From positions 1 to 12,236 of the forward strand of contig DJAM01000088.1 of assembly GCA_002429595.1 (NCBI GenBank): a stretch of 12,236 nt of DNA, read 5' to 3'. The notes below the pieces were generated by a model, which was not told where the DNA came from, did no database searches, and saw only the letters and a program-made list of their open reading frames with translations. Positions 1-6,304 of this stretch are shown one piece after another. This DNA comes from Coxiellaceae bacterium UBA6002. Its GTDB lineage: Bacteria > Pseudomonadota > Gammaproteobacteria > UBA6002. Both the position numbers and the translations under genes were made by a program. How positions within the stretch are numbered: position 1 is the first letter of the stretch; the number at the start of each line of letters is the position of its first letter.

Positions 1-63
1 GGATTCGAACCTCCGACCCCCTGGTTCGTAGCCAGATACTCTATCCAACTGAGCTACGGGCGC
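1..63 (-). tRNA. tRNA-Arg (anticodon ACG), 3' end cut by window edge
   Basis: Read on the minus strand, the gene begins with the acceptor strand GCGCCCG at 63-57, followed by a D arm of the GCTCAGTTGGATAGAG type. The anticodon stem-loop is TCTGG-CTACGAA-CCAGG, so the anticodon is ACG (complement of plus positions 27-29), which reads CGN arginine codons after A34-to-inosine editing. The T arm GGAGG-TTCGAAT-CC runs off the window at position 1, so the last part of the T stem and the 3' acceptor strand are missing. In E. coli the same species (argVYZQ) also follows serV and csrA, which supports the identity. There is nothing anomalous in the visible arms. Confidence 0.95.
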
Positions 64-80
64 GTTTTTTTGCTCTTTTG

Positions 81-86
81 ATTATA
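81..86 (-). promoter_or_regulatory. Possible -10 box for the tRNA-Arg gene
   Basis: The minus strand has a perfect TATAAT hexamer here. It would place a transcription start near position 74, about 11 nt before the mature tRNA-Arg 5' end at 63. No convincing -35 hexamer lies 16-18 bp upstream, and tRNA-Ser and tRNA-Arg could equally be cut from one precursor. This is a weak call made only on the -10 match. Confidence 0.22.
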
Positions 87-112
87 CTCTTTGCTATAGC
101 TAATTGCTCTTT

Positions 113-204
113 TGGCGGAGAGAGAGGGATTCGAACCCTCGATGGAATTTTGGTCCCATACTCCCTTAGCAGGGGAGCGCCTTCAGCCTCTCGGCCATCT
201 CTCC
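113..204 (-). tRNA. tRNA-Ser (anticodon GCU), with encoded CCA
   Basis: On the minus strand the acceptor strands GGAGAGA (204-198) and TCTCTCC (ending at 117) pair perfectly, with discriminator G at 116 and a genomically encoded CCA at 115-113. The anticodon stem-loop CTCCC-CTGCTAA-GGGAG gives anticodon GCT (complement of plus 168-170), which decodes AGC/AGU serine codons. A long variable arm, diagnostic of class II tRNAs such as tRNA-Ser, precedes the T arm GAGGG-TTCGAAT-CCCTC. It corresponds in position to E. coli serV, directly downstream of csrA. It is complete and well formed. Confidence 0.97.
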
Positions 205-215
205 AATGGCTTGAG

Positions 216-221
216 ATAATA
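216..221 (-). promoter_or_regulatory. Possible -10 box for the tRNA-Ser gene
   Basis: The minus strand reads TATTAT (5 of 6 consensus positions), which would start transcription near 209, just before the tRNA-Ser 5' end at 204. The -35 region at the right distance is poor (TTTATT). Transcription may instead read in from csrA. Confidence 0.2.
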
Positions 222-283
222 TCATCGACTGGGGGACTAATAAATACTGTAGCGAATTTAAATTACTGAATCGTAAGAATTTG

Positions 284-301
284 CGATGCCAGAAGGCATC
301 G
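284..301 (-). other. Hairpin between csrA and tRNA-Ser
   Basis: A perfect 7-bp inverted repeat, CGATGCC and GGCATCG, flanks a 4-nt loop (TTCT as transcribed from the csrA strand). No T-run follows on either strand, so it is not a canonical intrinsic terminator. It could be a processing or pause structure in a csrA-to-tRNA transcript. A second, looser inverted repeat lies nearby: GACCGA/TCGGTC at 320-325 and 350-355. Confidence 0.4.
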
Positions 302-363
302 GCTGGGGGTAATGCCGGCGACCGAAGCTTTAGCAATTAAGGATTAGCATCGGTCTGTTGAGA

Positions 364-609
364 TTATTTTGTGCCTTTGTCCTTGCCTTCTGTTTTTTCT
401 GAAGAGCCGGTGTCAATAACTAATGGTTCGCTGTTATTGTTGGTTTGCTCTTGTTGAATTCTTCGGTAGATTTCTTCACGGTGGACCGATACGTCTTTAG
501 GAGCATTTACGCCAAGTCTGACCTGATTACCCTTGACTCCTAAAACTGTGATAGTGATATCATCTCCAATGATTATTGATTCGCCGATACGTCGTGTCAA
601 AATAAGCAT
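364..609 (-). CDS. csrA: Carbon storage regulator CsrA (RsmA), with an extended C-terminal tail
   Basis: CsrA is a homodimeric RNA-binding protein that recognises GGA motifs in mRNA leaders and changes translation or stability of many targets; in Legionellales relatives it controls the switch between growth and transmission. Residues 1-51 follow the family closely, from the MLILTRR beta strand through GVKGNQVRLGVNAPKDVSVHRE. The RNA-contacting residues L4, R6 and R44 are all present. The protein is 81 residues rather than the usual 60-65; residues 55-81 form a polar, Glu/Lys/Ser-rich tail of unknown role. The ATG has a good AGGAG ribosome site 6 nt upstream (plus 616-620). The gene lies between lysC and tRNA-Ser, as in Pseudomonas. 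Its leader suggests autoregulation (see the hairpin at 679-699). The identification is secure. Confidence 0.97.
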   Translation of the reverse strand: MLILTRRIGESIIIGDDITITVLGVKGNQVRLGVNAPKDVSVHREEIYRRIQQEQTNNNSEPLVIDTGSSEKTEGKDKGTK

Positions 610-615
610 ACAATT

Positions 616-629
616 CTCCTATCAATTCC
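616..629 (-). promoter_or_regulatory. csrA ribosome binding site with two GGA motifs
   Basis: On the csrA strand, AGGAG (plus 616-620) is the Shine-Dalgarno sequence. Its GGA (617-619) is preceded by another GGA (627-629) 10 nt upstream. GGA is the CsrA recognition core, so CsrA bound here would block ribosome entry. Such repression is established for E. coli csrA; for this organism it is inferred. Confidence 0.55.
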
Positions 630-678
630 TTATTTGCTTCTAACTAGAAGACACAAAAGTTCTAATTAGAGTTTCACA

Positions 679-699
679 TACACTACATCCAGTAGTATA
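679..699 (-). promoter_or_regulatory. Candidate CsrA-binding hairpin in the csrA leader
   Basis: The csrA-strand RNA can form an 8-bp stem (seven Watson-Crick pairs and one G-U) closed by a 5-nt loop UGGAU. GGAUGU matches the 3' half of the SELEX consensus RUACARGGAUGU exactly, and presentation of GGA in a short hairpin loop is the preferred CsrA target. The site is about 70 nt upstream of the GGA in the ribosome site. One caveat is that the stem contains TATACT (694-699), which could itself be read as a -10 box; if it is, transcripts starting there would lack the left stem arm. Confidence 0.45.
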
Positions 700-739
700 G
701 ACAAAAATTCTTAAGGATTTCTTAACGTTTTTCAATAAA

Positions 740-768
740 AGTTTAATTTGGGACAAAAAAATTTTCAA
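740..768 (-). promoter_or_regulatory. Candidate sigma-70 promoter for csrA
   Basis: The minus strand has TTGAAA (plus 763-768), a 17-bp spacer and TAAACT (plus 740-745), giving 5/6 and 4/6 matches. A start near 733 would give a leader of roughly 125 nt containing the CsrA hairpin and both GGA motifs near the start codon. An alternative, TTGAAA-17-AAGAAT, uses plus 730-735 and 707-712. The region 610-858 is very AT-rich, so chance matches are likely. Nothing else is recognisable in it; in particular there is no convincing lysC terminator. Confidence 0.3.
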
Positions 769-858
769 TCTTTTTTTGGTGGCATTTTCCTATAGAAATT
801 TTTGGATGCTCTTATTGTAGACTAATTTTTTTATTTTTTTGGGGTTTGCAAAAATTAT

Positions 859-2085
859 TTATGGGTGTTCTAAGTGCAAGCCAAAAGCAGAGTGTAGACA
901 GCGGGTGCCTGTTTCTAAATGCTTCTCGCTCACTACTACGGATATTTTAATCTCAGAGGTGGATATCAATTGAATGTTAATGCCCTCTTCGCCTAGTGCG
1001 CTAAACATTGTGGTTGCTACACCTGCATGAGAACGCATGCCGACTCCAACTATTGAGAGTTTTGCTATTTTGTCATCACCGACTACGCCCTTAGCATTTA
1101 GCTTTGTAGCAACTTCTTTTAATACTCCTAGCGCGATTGGATAGTCATCTCGATGTATTGTGAAGCTAAAGTCTATAGTTTGATCAACACCGGGGACGTT
1201 TTGAACGATCATATCAACGTCAATATTTTTTTCGCTGACTGCGCCTAAGATATATTTAGCGACGCCAGGGGCGTCTGGAATGCCAACAACGGTCAATTTT
1301 GCTTGGTTGCGATCAAATGCGATACCAGAGACAAGTGCTTGCTCCATACCAGAATCCTCAAATGTGATTAATGTGCCTGGGCCTTCGTTGAATGTCGATA
1401 GGACTCGAACAGGAACGTTATACTTACCCGCAAATTCCACGGCCCTAATCTGTAAGACCTTGGCACCCAGGCTCGCAAGCTCTAACATTTCTTCAAAAGT
1501 GACGATTGGTAAGCGCCGTGCCTCAGGTACGATTCTAGGATCGGTCGTGTAGACGCCATCCACGTCTGTGAAGATTTGACATTCTTTTGCTTTGAAAGCC
1601 GCTGCTAATGCAACCGCCGTCGTATCGGAACCACCGCGACCTAAGGTCGTAATATTACCGTCAGAGTCCACACCTTGAAAGCCTGCGACAACTGGAATAT
1701 GGCCATTGGCAATATCATCTTGAATCGCTTGACCATTTATTTTGGTGATTCTGGCGCGCTTATGCGTGCTGCAAGTTTCAATACCAGCTTGCCAACCAGT
1801 GTACGAGCGGGCGTGATAGCCGCGAGCGTGTAAAGCAATGCTAAGCAAAGCAATGGTGACCTGTTCACCGGTTGAAACTAATGCATCGTATTCACGGGGA
1901 TTTGGTTGCTCATGAATGGCTCTTGCTAATTGAATGAGCCGATCTGTTTCTCCAGTCATTGCAGACAGAACGACGATAATATCATGGCCTTGTTGCTTTG
2001 CTTGGATGACCTTGTCTGCAACATGTTGGATCCGCTCCAAACTGCCGACAGAGGTGCCACCATATTTTTGTACAATTAATGCCAT
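859..2085 (-). CDS. lysC: Aspartokinase (aspartate kinase), monofunctional, feedback-regulated
   Basis: It phosphorylates L-aspartate with ATP to give 4-phospho-L-aspartate, the first step to lysine (and diaminopimelate), threonine and methionine, in the cytoplasm. The 408 residues have the amino acid kinase fold first: KYGGTSVG at 7-14 with catalytic-site K7, STGEQ at 71-75, GRGGSDTT at 149-156 and TDVDGVYTTDPR at 173-184. Two C-terminal ACT domains follow from about residue 263, including the STSEIKISV effector-binding segment near the end. No homoserine dehydrogenase domain is fused. Length matches the Pseudomonas-type enzyme. The ATG has an AGGAT ribosome site. It starts 16 nt after the alaS stop, so co-transcription with alaS is likely. 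There is no room for a lysine riboswitch, so control is probably allosteric. Confidence 0.96.
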   Translation of the reverse strand: MALIVQKYGGTSVGSLERIQHVADKVIQAKQQGHDIIVVLSAMTGETDRLIQLARAIHEQPNPREYDALVSTGEQVTIALLSIALHARGYHARSYTGWQAGIETCSTHKRARITKINGQAIQDDIANGHIPVVAGFQGVDSDGNITTLGRGGSDTTAVALAAAFKAKECQIFTDVDGVYTTDPRIVPEARRLPIVTFEEMLELASLGAKVLQIRAVEFAGKYNVPVRVLSTFNEGPGTLITFEDSGMEQALVSGIAFDRNQAKLTVVGIPDAPGVAKYILGAVSEKNIDVDMIVQNVPGVDQTIDFSFTIHRDDYPIALGVLKEVATKLNAKGVVGDDKIAKLSIVGVGMRSHAGVATTMFSALGEEGINIQLISTSEIKISVVVSEKHLETGTRCLHSAFGLHLEHP

Positions 2086-2101
2086 GATATCCTACATAAA
2101 C

Positions 2102-4696
2102 CTATAGTTTCTCTTTAACCCAGGGAATGACCGAAGCAAGCGCTTTATCTAAGTTGGCCACTTCAACTCCGCCGCCTTGAGCCATATCAGGACGACCTCC
2201 GCCCTTTCCTCCTACTTGCTGTGCGACAAAATTTACCAGCTCTCCTGCATTTATTTTAGCAATACAATTTTTAGTCACGCCAGCATTGATCAAGATCTTA
2301 TCTTGATTGACTGAGGCGAGTAATACTACCCCTTCGCCTAACTTGTCCTTTAATTGGTCGACCGTATCTCTTAATATCTTGGGTTCGGTCGCTTCTAACT
2401 TGGTTGCTAAGACCTTAATTCCGTCAATTTTGACTGCATCTGCTAACAAATCTTGGCTTTTATTGCTCATGAGCTGTTGTTTAAGCTTTTCTAGCTCTTT
2501 TTCGAGCATTCTAGTATGTTGCAACGTTTGCTCTAATTTCTCAACTATATTTTCACGAGAAGTCTTTAAAACTTGTGCAATTTGAGTTAATTCTTCGTCT
2601 ACTCGGTTAGTCCAGTCAAAAGCCTTCGAGCCTGTCACCCCCTCTATTCGACGGATACCTGCTGCAATACCGGTCTCAGAAGTGATTTTAAACAAGCCAA
2701 TCTCGCCAGTATGTTTAACGTGAGTACCACCACATAGCTCCATTGAGAATTCACCGATGCTCAAGACGCGAACTTCGTCACCATATTTTTCACCAAATAA
2801 CGCCATCGCCCCTTTTTGGACTGCATCTTCAGGCGTCATAAATTCAGTGGTGGCAGTAAGATTGGCTGCGATTTGTTGGTTCACTAACGATTCAACTGCC
2901 CGTAATTGGTTGGAGGACAAAGGCTCGTAGTGAGCAAAATCAAATCGCAATCGTTCAGCCGCAACTAGCGAACCTTTTTGAATGACATGGTCCCCTAAAA
3001 CTCGGCGTAACGCTGCATGTAATAAGTGGGTAGCAGTATGATTCAGCATGATGTCTTTACGAGAGCTATCAACTTCAGCGTCGACATTATCTCCAACTTT
3101 TAAAGTACCGGATTCAAGTTGCCCATAGTGTAAATACACCAATCCCTTCTTCTTAGTATTGGTCACATTGAAAACGCCACTTTCAAAATAGAGCTTACCA
3201 TTATCGCCAATTTGTCCCCCTGCTTCAGCGTAGAATGGCGTTTTATTTAAAATAACGATCGCTTCGCTACCTTTTTGGTCAATTTGATTGAGTGGCTGAT
3301 TATTTTGGAATAGCGCAGTGACCATCCCTTCATCGCTCAATCGTTCATGACCAGTAAAATCAGTTTCACCTTCAACTTGTAAGTCATCACTAAGATCAAT
3401 CGAAAAGCGACTTGCGTCTTGCGATTTTTGTCGTTGCATTTCCATCTGCTTTTCAAAGCCAGGATAATCGATAATCAGACCTTTCTCCCTGGCAATATCG
3501 CCAGTTAAATCTGGAGGAAAACCATAAGTGTCATAAAGTTTAAAGATCACTTCACCAGGAATAATATTGTTAGGAAGTTTGATTAATTCGCTTTCAAGTA
3601 GTTTCAGGCCTTGATCAAGTGTGTTTGCAAATTGTTCTTCTTCTCGTAACAAAACCCGCTGAATATGTTGCTCATTTTTAGCAAGCTCAGGGTAAGCTTC
3701 ACCCATTTCTTCTACCAAAGTGGGAACTAGTTTGTGGAAGAATGGATCTCGCAAACCCAGTTTATTGCCATGGCGGATTGCTCTTCTGATGATTCGTCGT
3801 AGTACATAGCCACGACCTTCGTTCGAAGGTGTCACGCCATCTAAGATTAAAAAACTGCAAGAACGAATATGATCCGCAATCACTCGTAATGAAGTTTGTT
3901 CGTAATCTCGAGTGTTAGCAATCTTGGCAATTTTTTCGATGATGTGCCTGAAGATATCGATATCGTAATTATTGTGAACGCCCTGCAAAACTGCGGCTAC
4001 GCGCTCAAAACCCATACCCGTATCTACTGCTGGAGTAGGTAAAGGGGTCAGAGTTCCATCAGCTGATCGGTTAAACTGCATGAACACTAGATTCCAGATT
4101 TCGATGTAGCGATCACCATCTTCTTCTGGCGTTCCTGGCGGGCCACCTGGAATTTCAGAACCATGGTCGTAAAAAATTTCAGTACAAGGGCCACAAGGTC
4201 CAGTATCACCCATTGACCAAAAATTGTCTTTCTCGCCACAACGTGAAAAACGGGTTGGATCAATTTTGAGCTCATTCAACCAAATGGCAGCCGTTTCATC
4301 GTCGTCTCTAAATACTGTCACCCATAGTTTTTCAGGCGGTAACTTTAATACTTTAGTGATGAAGTCCCATGCATAATGAATCGCTTCCCTCTTAAAATAA
4401 GCGCCAAAACTAAAATTACCCAACATCTCAAAGAAGGTATGATGCCTTGCGGTATAACCGACATTTTCTAAATCATTATGTTTGCCACCTGCTCTAACGC
4501 AACGCTGACTGCTCACCGCAGCTTGATAAGGCGGTTTTACTTTTCCTAAAAAATAATCTTTAAACTGCACCATGCCAGCATTGGTAAACAATAAGGTAGG
4601 ATCATCTGCAGGCACGAGGGAACTACTTGGCACGAGCTGATGGTTGCGCTCTTGAAAATACTCTAAAAATTTTGTTCTTAGTTGGTTACTATTCAT
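2102..4696 (-). CDS. alaS: Alanyl-tRNA synthetase
   Basis: This class II enzyme charges tRNA-Ala with alanine in the cytoplasm and hydrolyses mischarged Ser- and Gly-tRNA-Ala. The 864 residues (E. coli has 876) show the catalytic core at the N-terminus, with the motif 2 region RAGGKHNDLENVGYTARHH at about 68-86 and motif 3 GMGFERV. The editing domain carries the zinc ligands H553, H557 (HTATH) and C655, H659 (CGGTH). A coiled-coil segment and the C-Ala domain with GGKGGGRPDMAQGG follow. The ATG overlaps the end of recX by 8 nt, with only a weak GAG ribosome site inside recX, which suggests translational coupling to the recA-recX transcript. All signature residues are intact. Confidence 0.98.
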   Translation of the reverse strand: MNSNQLRTKFLEYFQERNHQLVPSSSLVPADDPTLLFTNAGMVQFKDYFLGKVKPPYQAAVSSQRCVRAGGKHNDLENVGYTARHHTFFEMLGNFSFGAYFKREAIHYAWDFITKVLKLPPEKLWVTVFRDDDETAAIWLNELKIDPTRFSRCGEKDNFWSMGDTGPCGPCTEIFYDHGSEIPGGPPGTPEEDGDRYIEIWNLVFMQFNRSADGTLTPLPTPAVDTGMGFERVAAVLQGVHNNYDIDIFRHIIEKIAKIANTRDYEQTSLRVIADHIRSCSFLILDGVTPSNEGRGYVLRRIIRRAIRHGNKLGLRDPFFHKLVPTLVEEMGEAYPELAKNEQHIQRVLLREEEQFANTLDQGLKLLESELIKLPNNIIPGEVIFKLYDTYGFPPDLTGDIAREKGLIIDYPGFEKQMEMQRQKSQDASRFSIDLSDDLQVEGETDFTGHERLSDEGMVTALFQNNQPLNQIDQKGSEAIVILNKTPFYAEAGGQIGDNGKLYFESGVFNVTNTKKKGLVYLHYGQLESGTLKVGDNVDAEVDSSRKDIMLNHTATHLLHAALRRVLGDHVIQKGSLVAAERLRFDFAHYEPLSSNQLRAVESLVNQQIAANLTATTEFMTPEDAVQKGAMALFGEKYGDEVRVLSIGEFSMELCGGTHVKHTGEIGLFKITSETGIAAGIRRIEGVTGSKAFDWTNRVDEELTQIAQVLKTSRENIVEKLEQTLQHTRMLEKELEKLKQQLMSNKSQDLLADAVKIDGIKVLATKLEATEPKILRDTVDQLKDKLGEGVVLLASVNQDKILINAGVTKNCIAKINAGELVNFVAQQVGGKGGGRPDMAQGGGVEVANLDKALASVIPWVKEKL

Positions 4697-5144
4697 TGAA
4701 ATTCTCGATTAACTGCTGATTAATTTGTTCTATATTAAAGCCACGACTTTGTAAAAACCGAATTTGCTTAGCTCGCTCCCGCTGATCTTTTGCTAAAGAA
4801 ATGCCACCGTACTTTTTCTCAAATAGCCGCTTAATGGTTAGTTTCCAATCTAACTCGTCTGACGCGAGGTAAAGTGAGATGACTTGGGAAGAAATTTTAA
4901 GTTTCTTAAGTTCATATTCAATGTGAAGTGGGCCAAAACCTTTCGCCGCTCTTCGTCTAGTATATGATTCAACAAACCGCTCATCGCTTTGCAAATTACT
5001 TGCCACCAACAGATTTAACACTTGTTCAACGAGTGCTAAATCTGTGGTTTTTTCAAGTAATCTTTGCTTGAGCTCGTAGTGACCGAATTCTCTGCGTGCT
5101 AATAAACTTAATGCTCTTTCTTTGATTCGCTCAAGATCCGTCAA
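4689..5144 (-). CDS. recX: RecX, modulator of RecA filaments (TTG start)
   Basis: RecX binds RecA nucleoprotein filaments and limits their extension, dampening recombination. The 151-residue product is the normal size and carries the tandem three-helix repeats of the family, beginning LSLLARREFGHYELKQRL at 13-30, with RRAAKGFGPLHIEYELKKL in the middle and a final repeat containing RERAKQIRFLQSRGF. The start is TTG, overlapping the recA stop as TTGA, with no ATG giving a better family-sized product. A weak GAGGAAG lies about 10 nt upstream inside recA. In E. coli recX lies some 75 nt beyond recA behind a terminator; here coupling plus a weak start codon could set the low RecX:RecA ratio. Confidence 0.93.
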   Translation of the reverse strand: MTDLERIKERALSLLARREFGHYELKQRLLEKTTDLALVEQVLNLLVASNLQSDERFVESYTRRRAAKGFGPLHIEYELKKLKISSQVISLYLASDELDWKLTIKRLFEKKYGGISLAKDQRERAKQIRFLQSRGFNIEQINQQLIENFNE

Positions 5145-6178
5145 GCTTCAACTTCTTCCTCTAAATCATGACTTACTGTCGCTGGCTGTTGGCTGACTAA
5201 CTTAGCGCGTATCATTCCCTCAATGTCAGCAGCCATCTCTGGATTTTCTTTTAAGAAAAGCCGGACATTATCTTTGCCTTGACCAATGCGATTTCCTTTG
5301 AAGCTATACCACGCGCCAGCTTTTTCAACAAAGCCATGCAATACGCCCAATTCGATAATTTCCCCTTCACGCGAAATGCCTTCGCCATACATAATGTCGA
5401 ACTCGGTTTGCTTAAACGGCGGCGCCACTTTGTTTTTAACAACCTTAACTCGCGTTTCACTACCTAAAATCTCTTCGCCTTTTTTAATCGCACCAATGCG
5501 ACGAATGTCTAAGCGCACTGAAGCATAAAATTTCAGCGCATTACCACCGGTGGTTGTTTCAGGACTGCCGAACATTACTCCAATTTTCATTCGAATCTGG
5601 TTGATAAAAATAACCAGCGTGTTAGATCGCTTAATGTTCGCTGTGAGTTTTCTTAGCGCTTGAGACATTAATCGTGCCTGCAAACCCATGTGTTGATCGC
5701 CCATCTCGCCTTCAATTTCAGCCTTGGGCGTTAGAGCTGCCACGGAGTCGATAACAATGACGTCGATTGCACCAGAGCGAACTAACATATCCGTGATTTC
5801 TAAAGCTTGCTCGCCGGTATCTGGTTGAGATACCAATAATTCGTCAACATTTACGCCTAATTTTTCTGCATAAGAAGGATCTAAGGCATGCTCGGCGTCA
5901 ATAAAGGCAGCTGAGCCACCGATCTTTTGGCATTCAGCAATCACTTGTAACGTTAAAGTTGTTTTACCTGAAGATTCCGGGCCATAAATCTCTATGATTC
6001 GCCCTCTTGGTAAGCCACCCACTCCTAAAGCGATATCTAGCCCTAACGAACCTGTAGAAATGGCATCTGCTCCTTCTACCGGCTTATCCCCTAACCGCAT
6101 GATTGTGCCCTTGCCATGTGCTCTTTCTATTTGGCTAAGTGCAGCCTCTAACGCTTTTTGCTTGTTATTCTCCGCCAT
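5141..6178 (-). CDS. recA: Recombinase RecA
   Basis: RecA forms ATP-dependent filaments on single-stranded DNA, catalyses homologous pairing and strand exchange, and stimulates cleavage of LexA-like proteins where these exist. The 345-residue protein aligns with E. coli numbering: Walker A GPESSGKT at 66-73 with K72, catalytic E96 in FIDAEHALDP, the L1 loop around EGEMGDQHMGLQARLMSQ, and L2 from about 195 with FGSPETTTGGNALKFYAS. The C-terminus is short but keeps an acidic tail (EEEVEA). The ATG has GAGGGG about 8 nt upstream. It is the first gene of a recA-recX-alaS-lysC run and is divergent from the small gene at 6305. No CTGT-N8-ACAG LexA box is present upstream. Confidence 0.99.
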   Translation of the reverse strand: MAENNKQKALEAALSQIERAHGKGTIMRLGDKPVEGADAISTGSLGLDIALGVGGLPRGRIIEIYGPESSGKTTLTLQVIAECQKIGGSAAFIDAEHALDPSYAEKLGVNVDELLVSQPDTGEQALEITDMLVRSGAIDVIVIDSVAALTPKAEIEGEMGDQHMGLQARLMSQALRKLTANIKRSNTLVIFINQIRMKIGVMFGSPETTTGGNALKFYASVRLDIRRIGAIKKGEEILGSETRVKVVKNKVAPPFKQTEFDIMYGEGISREGEIIELGVLHGFVEKAGAWYSFKGNRIGQGKDNVRLFLKENPEMAADIEGMIRAKLVSQQPATVSHDLEEEVEA

Positions 6179-6211
6179 TACTAATCCCCTCGCGTATTTG
6201 ATAAAGGGATT

Positions 6212-6239
6212 ATTATTTCATAAATACAGCATTTGACAT
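6212..6239 (-). promoter_or_regulatory. Candidate recA promoter
   Basis: On the minus strand ATGTCA (plus 6234-6239, 4/6) and AATAAT (plus 6212-6217, 5/6) are separated by 16 bp. A start near 6205 would give a leader of about 26 nt ending in the GAGGGG ribosome site. The -35 overlaps the candidate -35 of the divergent small gene almost completely. The call rests on hexamer matching only. Confidence 0.38.
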
Positions 6240-6260
6240 ACAGTAGTTCTTAAATAAAAC
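6233..6260 (+). promoter_or_regulatory. Candidate promoter of the small unknown gene at 6305
   Basis: A perfect TTGACA (6233-6238) is followed after 16 bp by TAAAAC (6255-6260, 4/6). This predicts a start near 6267 and a leader of about 38 nt. The -35 is shared back-to-back with the recA candidate promoter, so polymerase could probably occupy only one direction at a time. Confidence 0.35.
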
Positions 6261-6264
6261 TACT
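6242..6264. promoter_or_regulatory. Inverted repeat, candidate operator between recA and the 6305 gene
   Basis: A perfect 7-bp inverted repeat AGTAGTT-N9-AACTACT is flanked on both sides by the direct repeat TTTGACAT (6232-6239 and 6266-6273). It covers the spacer and -10 of the plus-strand candidate promoter, a typical repressor position. It is not a LexA box. The binding protein is unknown. Confidence 0.4.
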
Positions 6265-6304
6265 CTTTGACATCTAATTAGCTCTTACCAATGGGGTCGA
6301 AAAT

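Noticed and set aside
78..269. Plus-strand open frame of 63 codons
   Set aside because: It runs antisense through the complete tRNA-Ser gene, so the frame is a by-product of tRNA sequence and not a gene.
284..301. Intrinsic terminator of csrA
   Set aside because: The 7-bp hairpin is real, but no T-run follows it on the csrA strand, so it is listed only as a hairpin.
759..778. A7/T7 symmetric tract after lysC as a terminator
   Set aside because: The stem would be almost entirely A-T pairs and too weak to act as an intrinsic terminator.
2086..2101. Lysine riboswitch controlling lysC
   Set aside because: Only 16 nt separate alaS and lysC, far too little for the roughly 170-nt aptamer.
6225..6250. 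Possible LexA (SOS) box near recA, from CTGTA half sites
   Set aside because: The two CTGT half sites are in direct rather than inverted orientation, with 10 bp between them, so they do not form CTGT-N8-ACAG.
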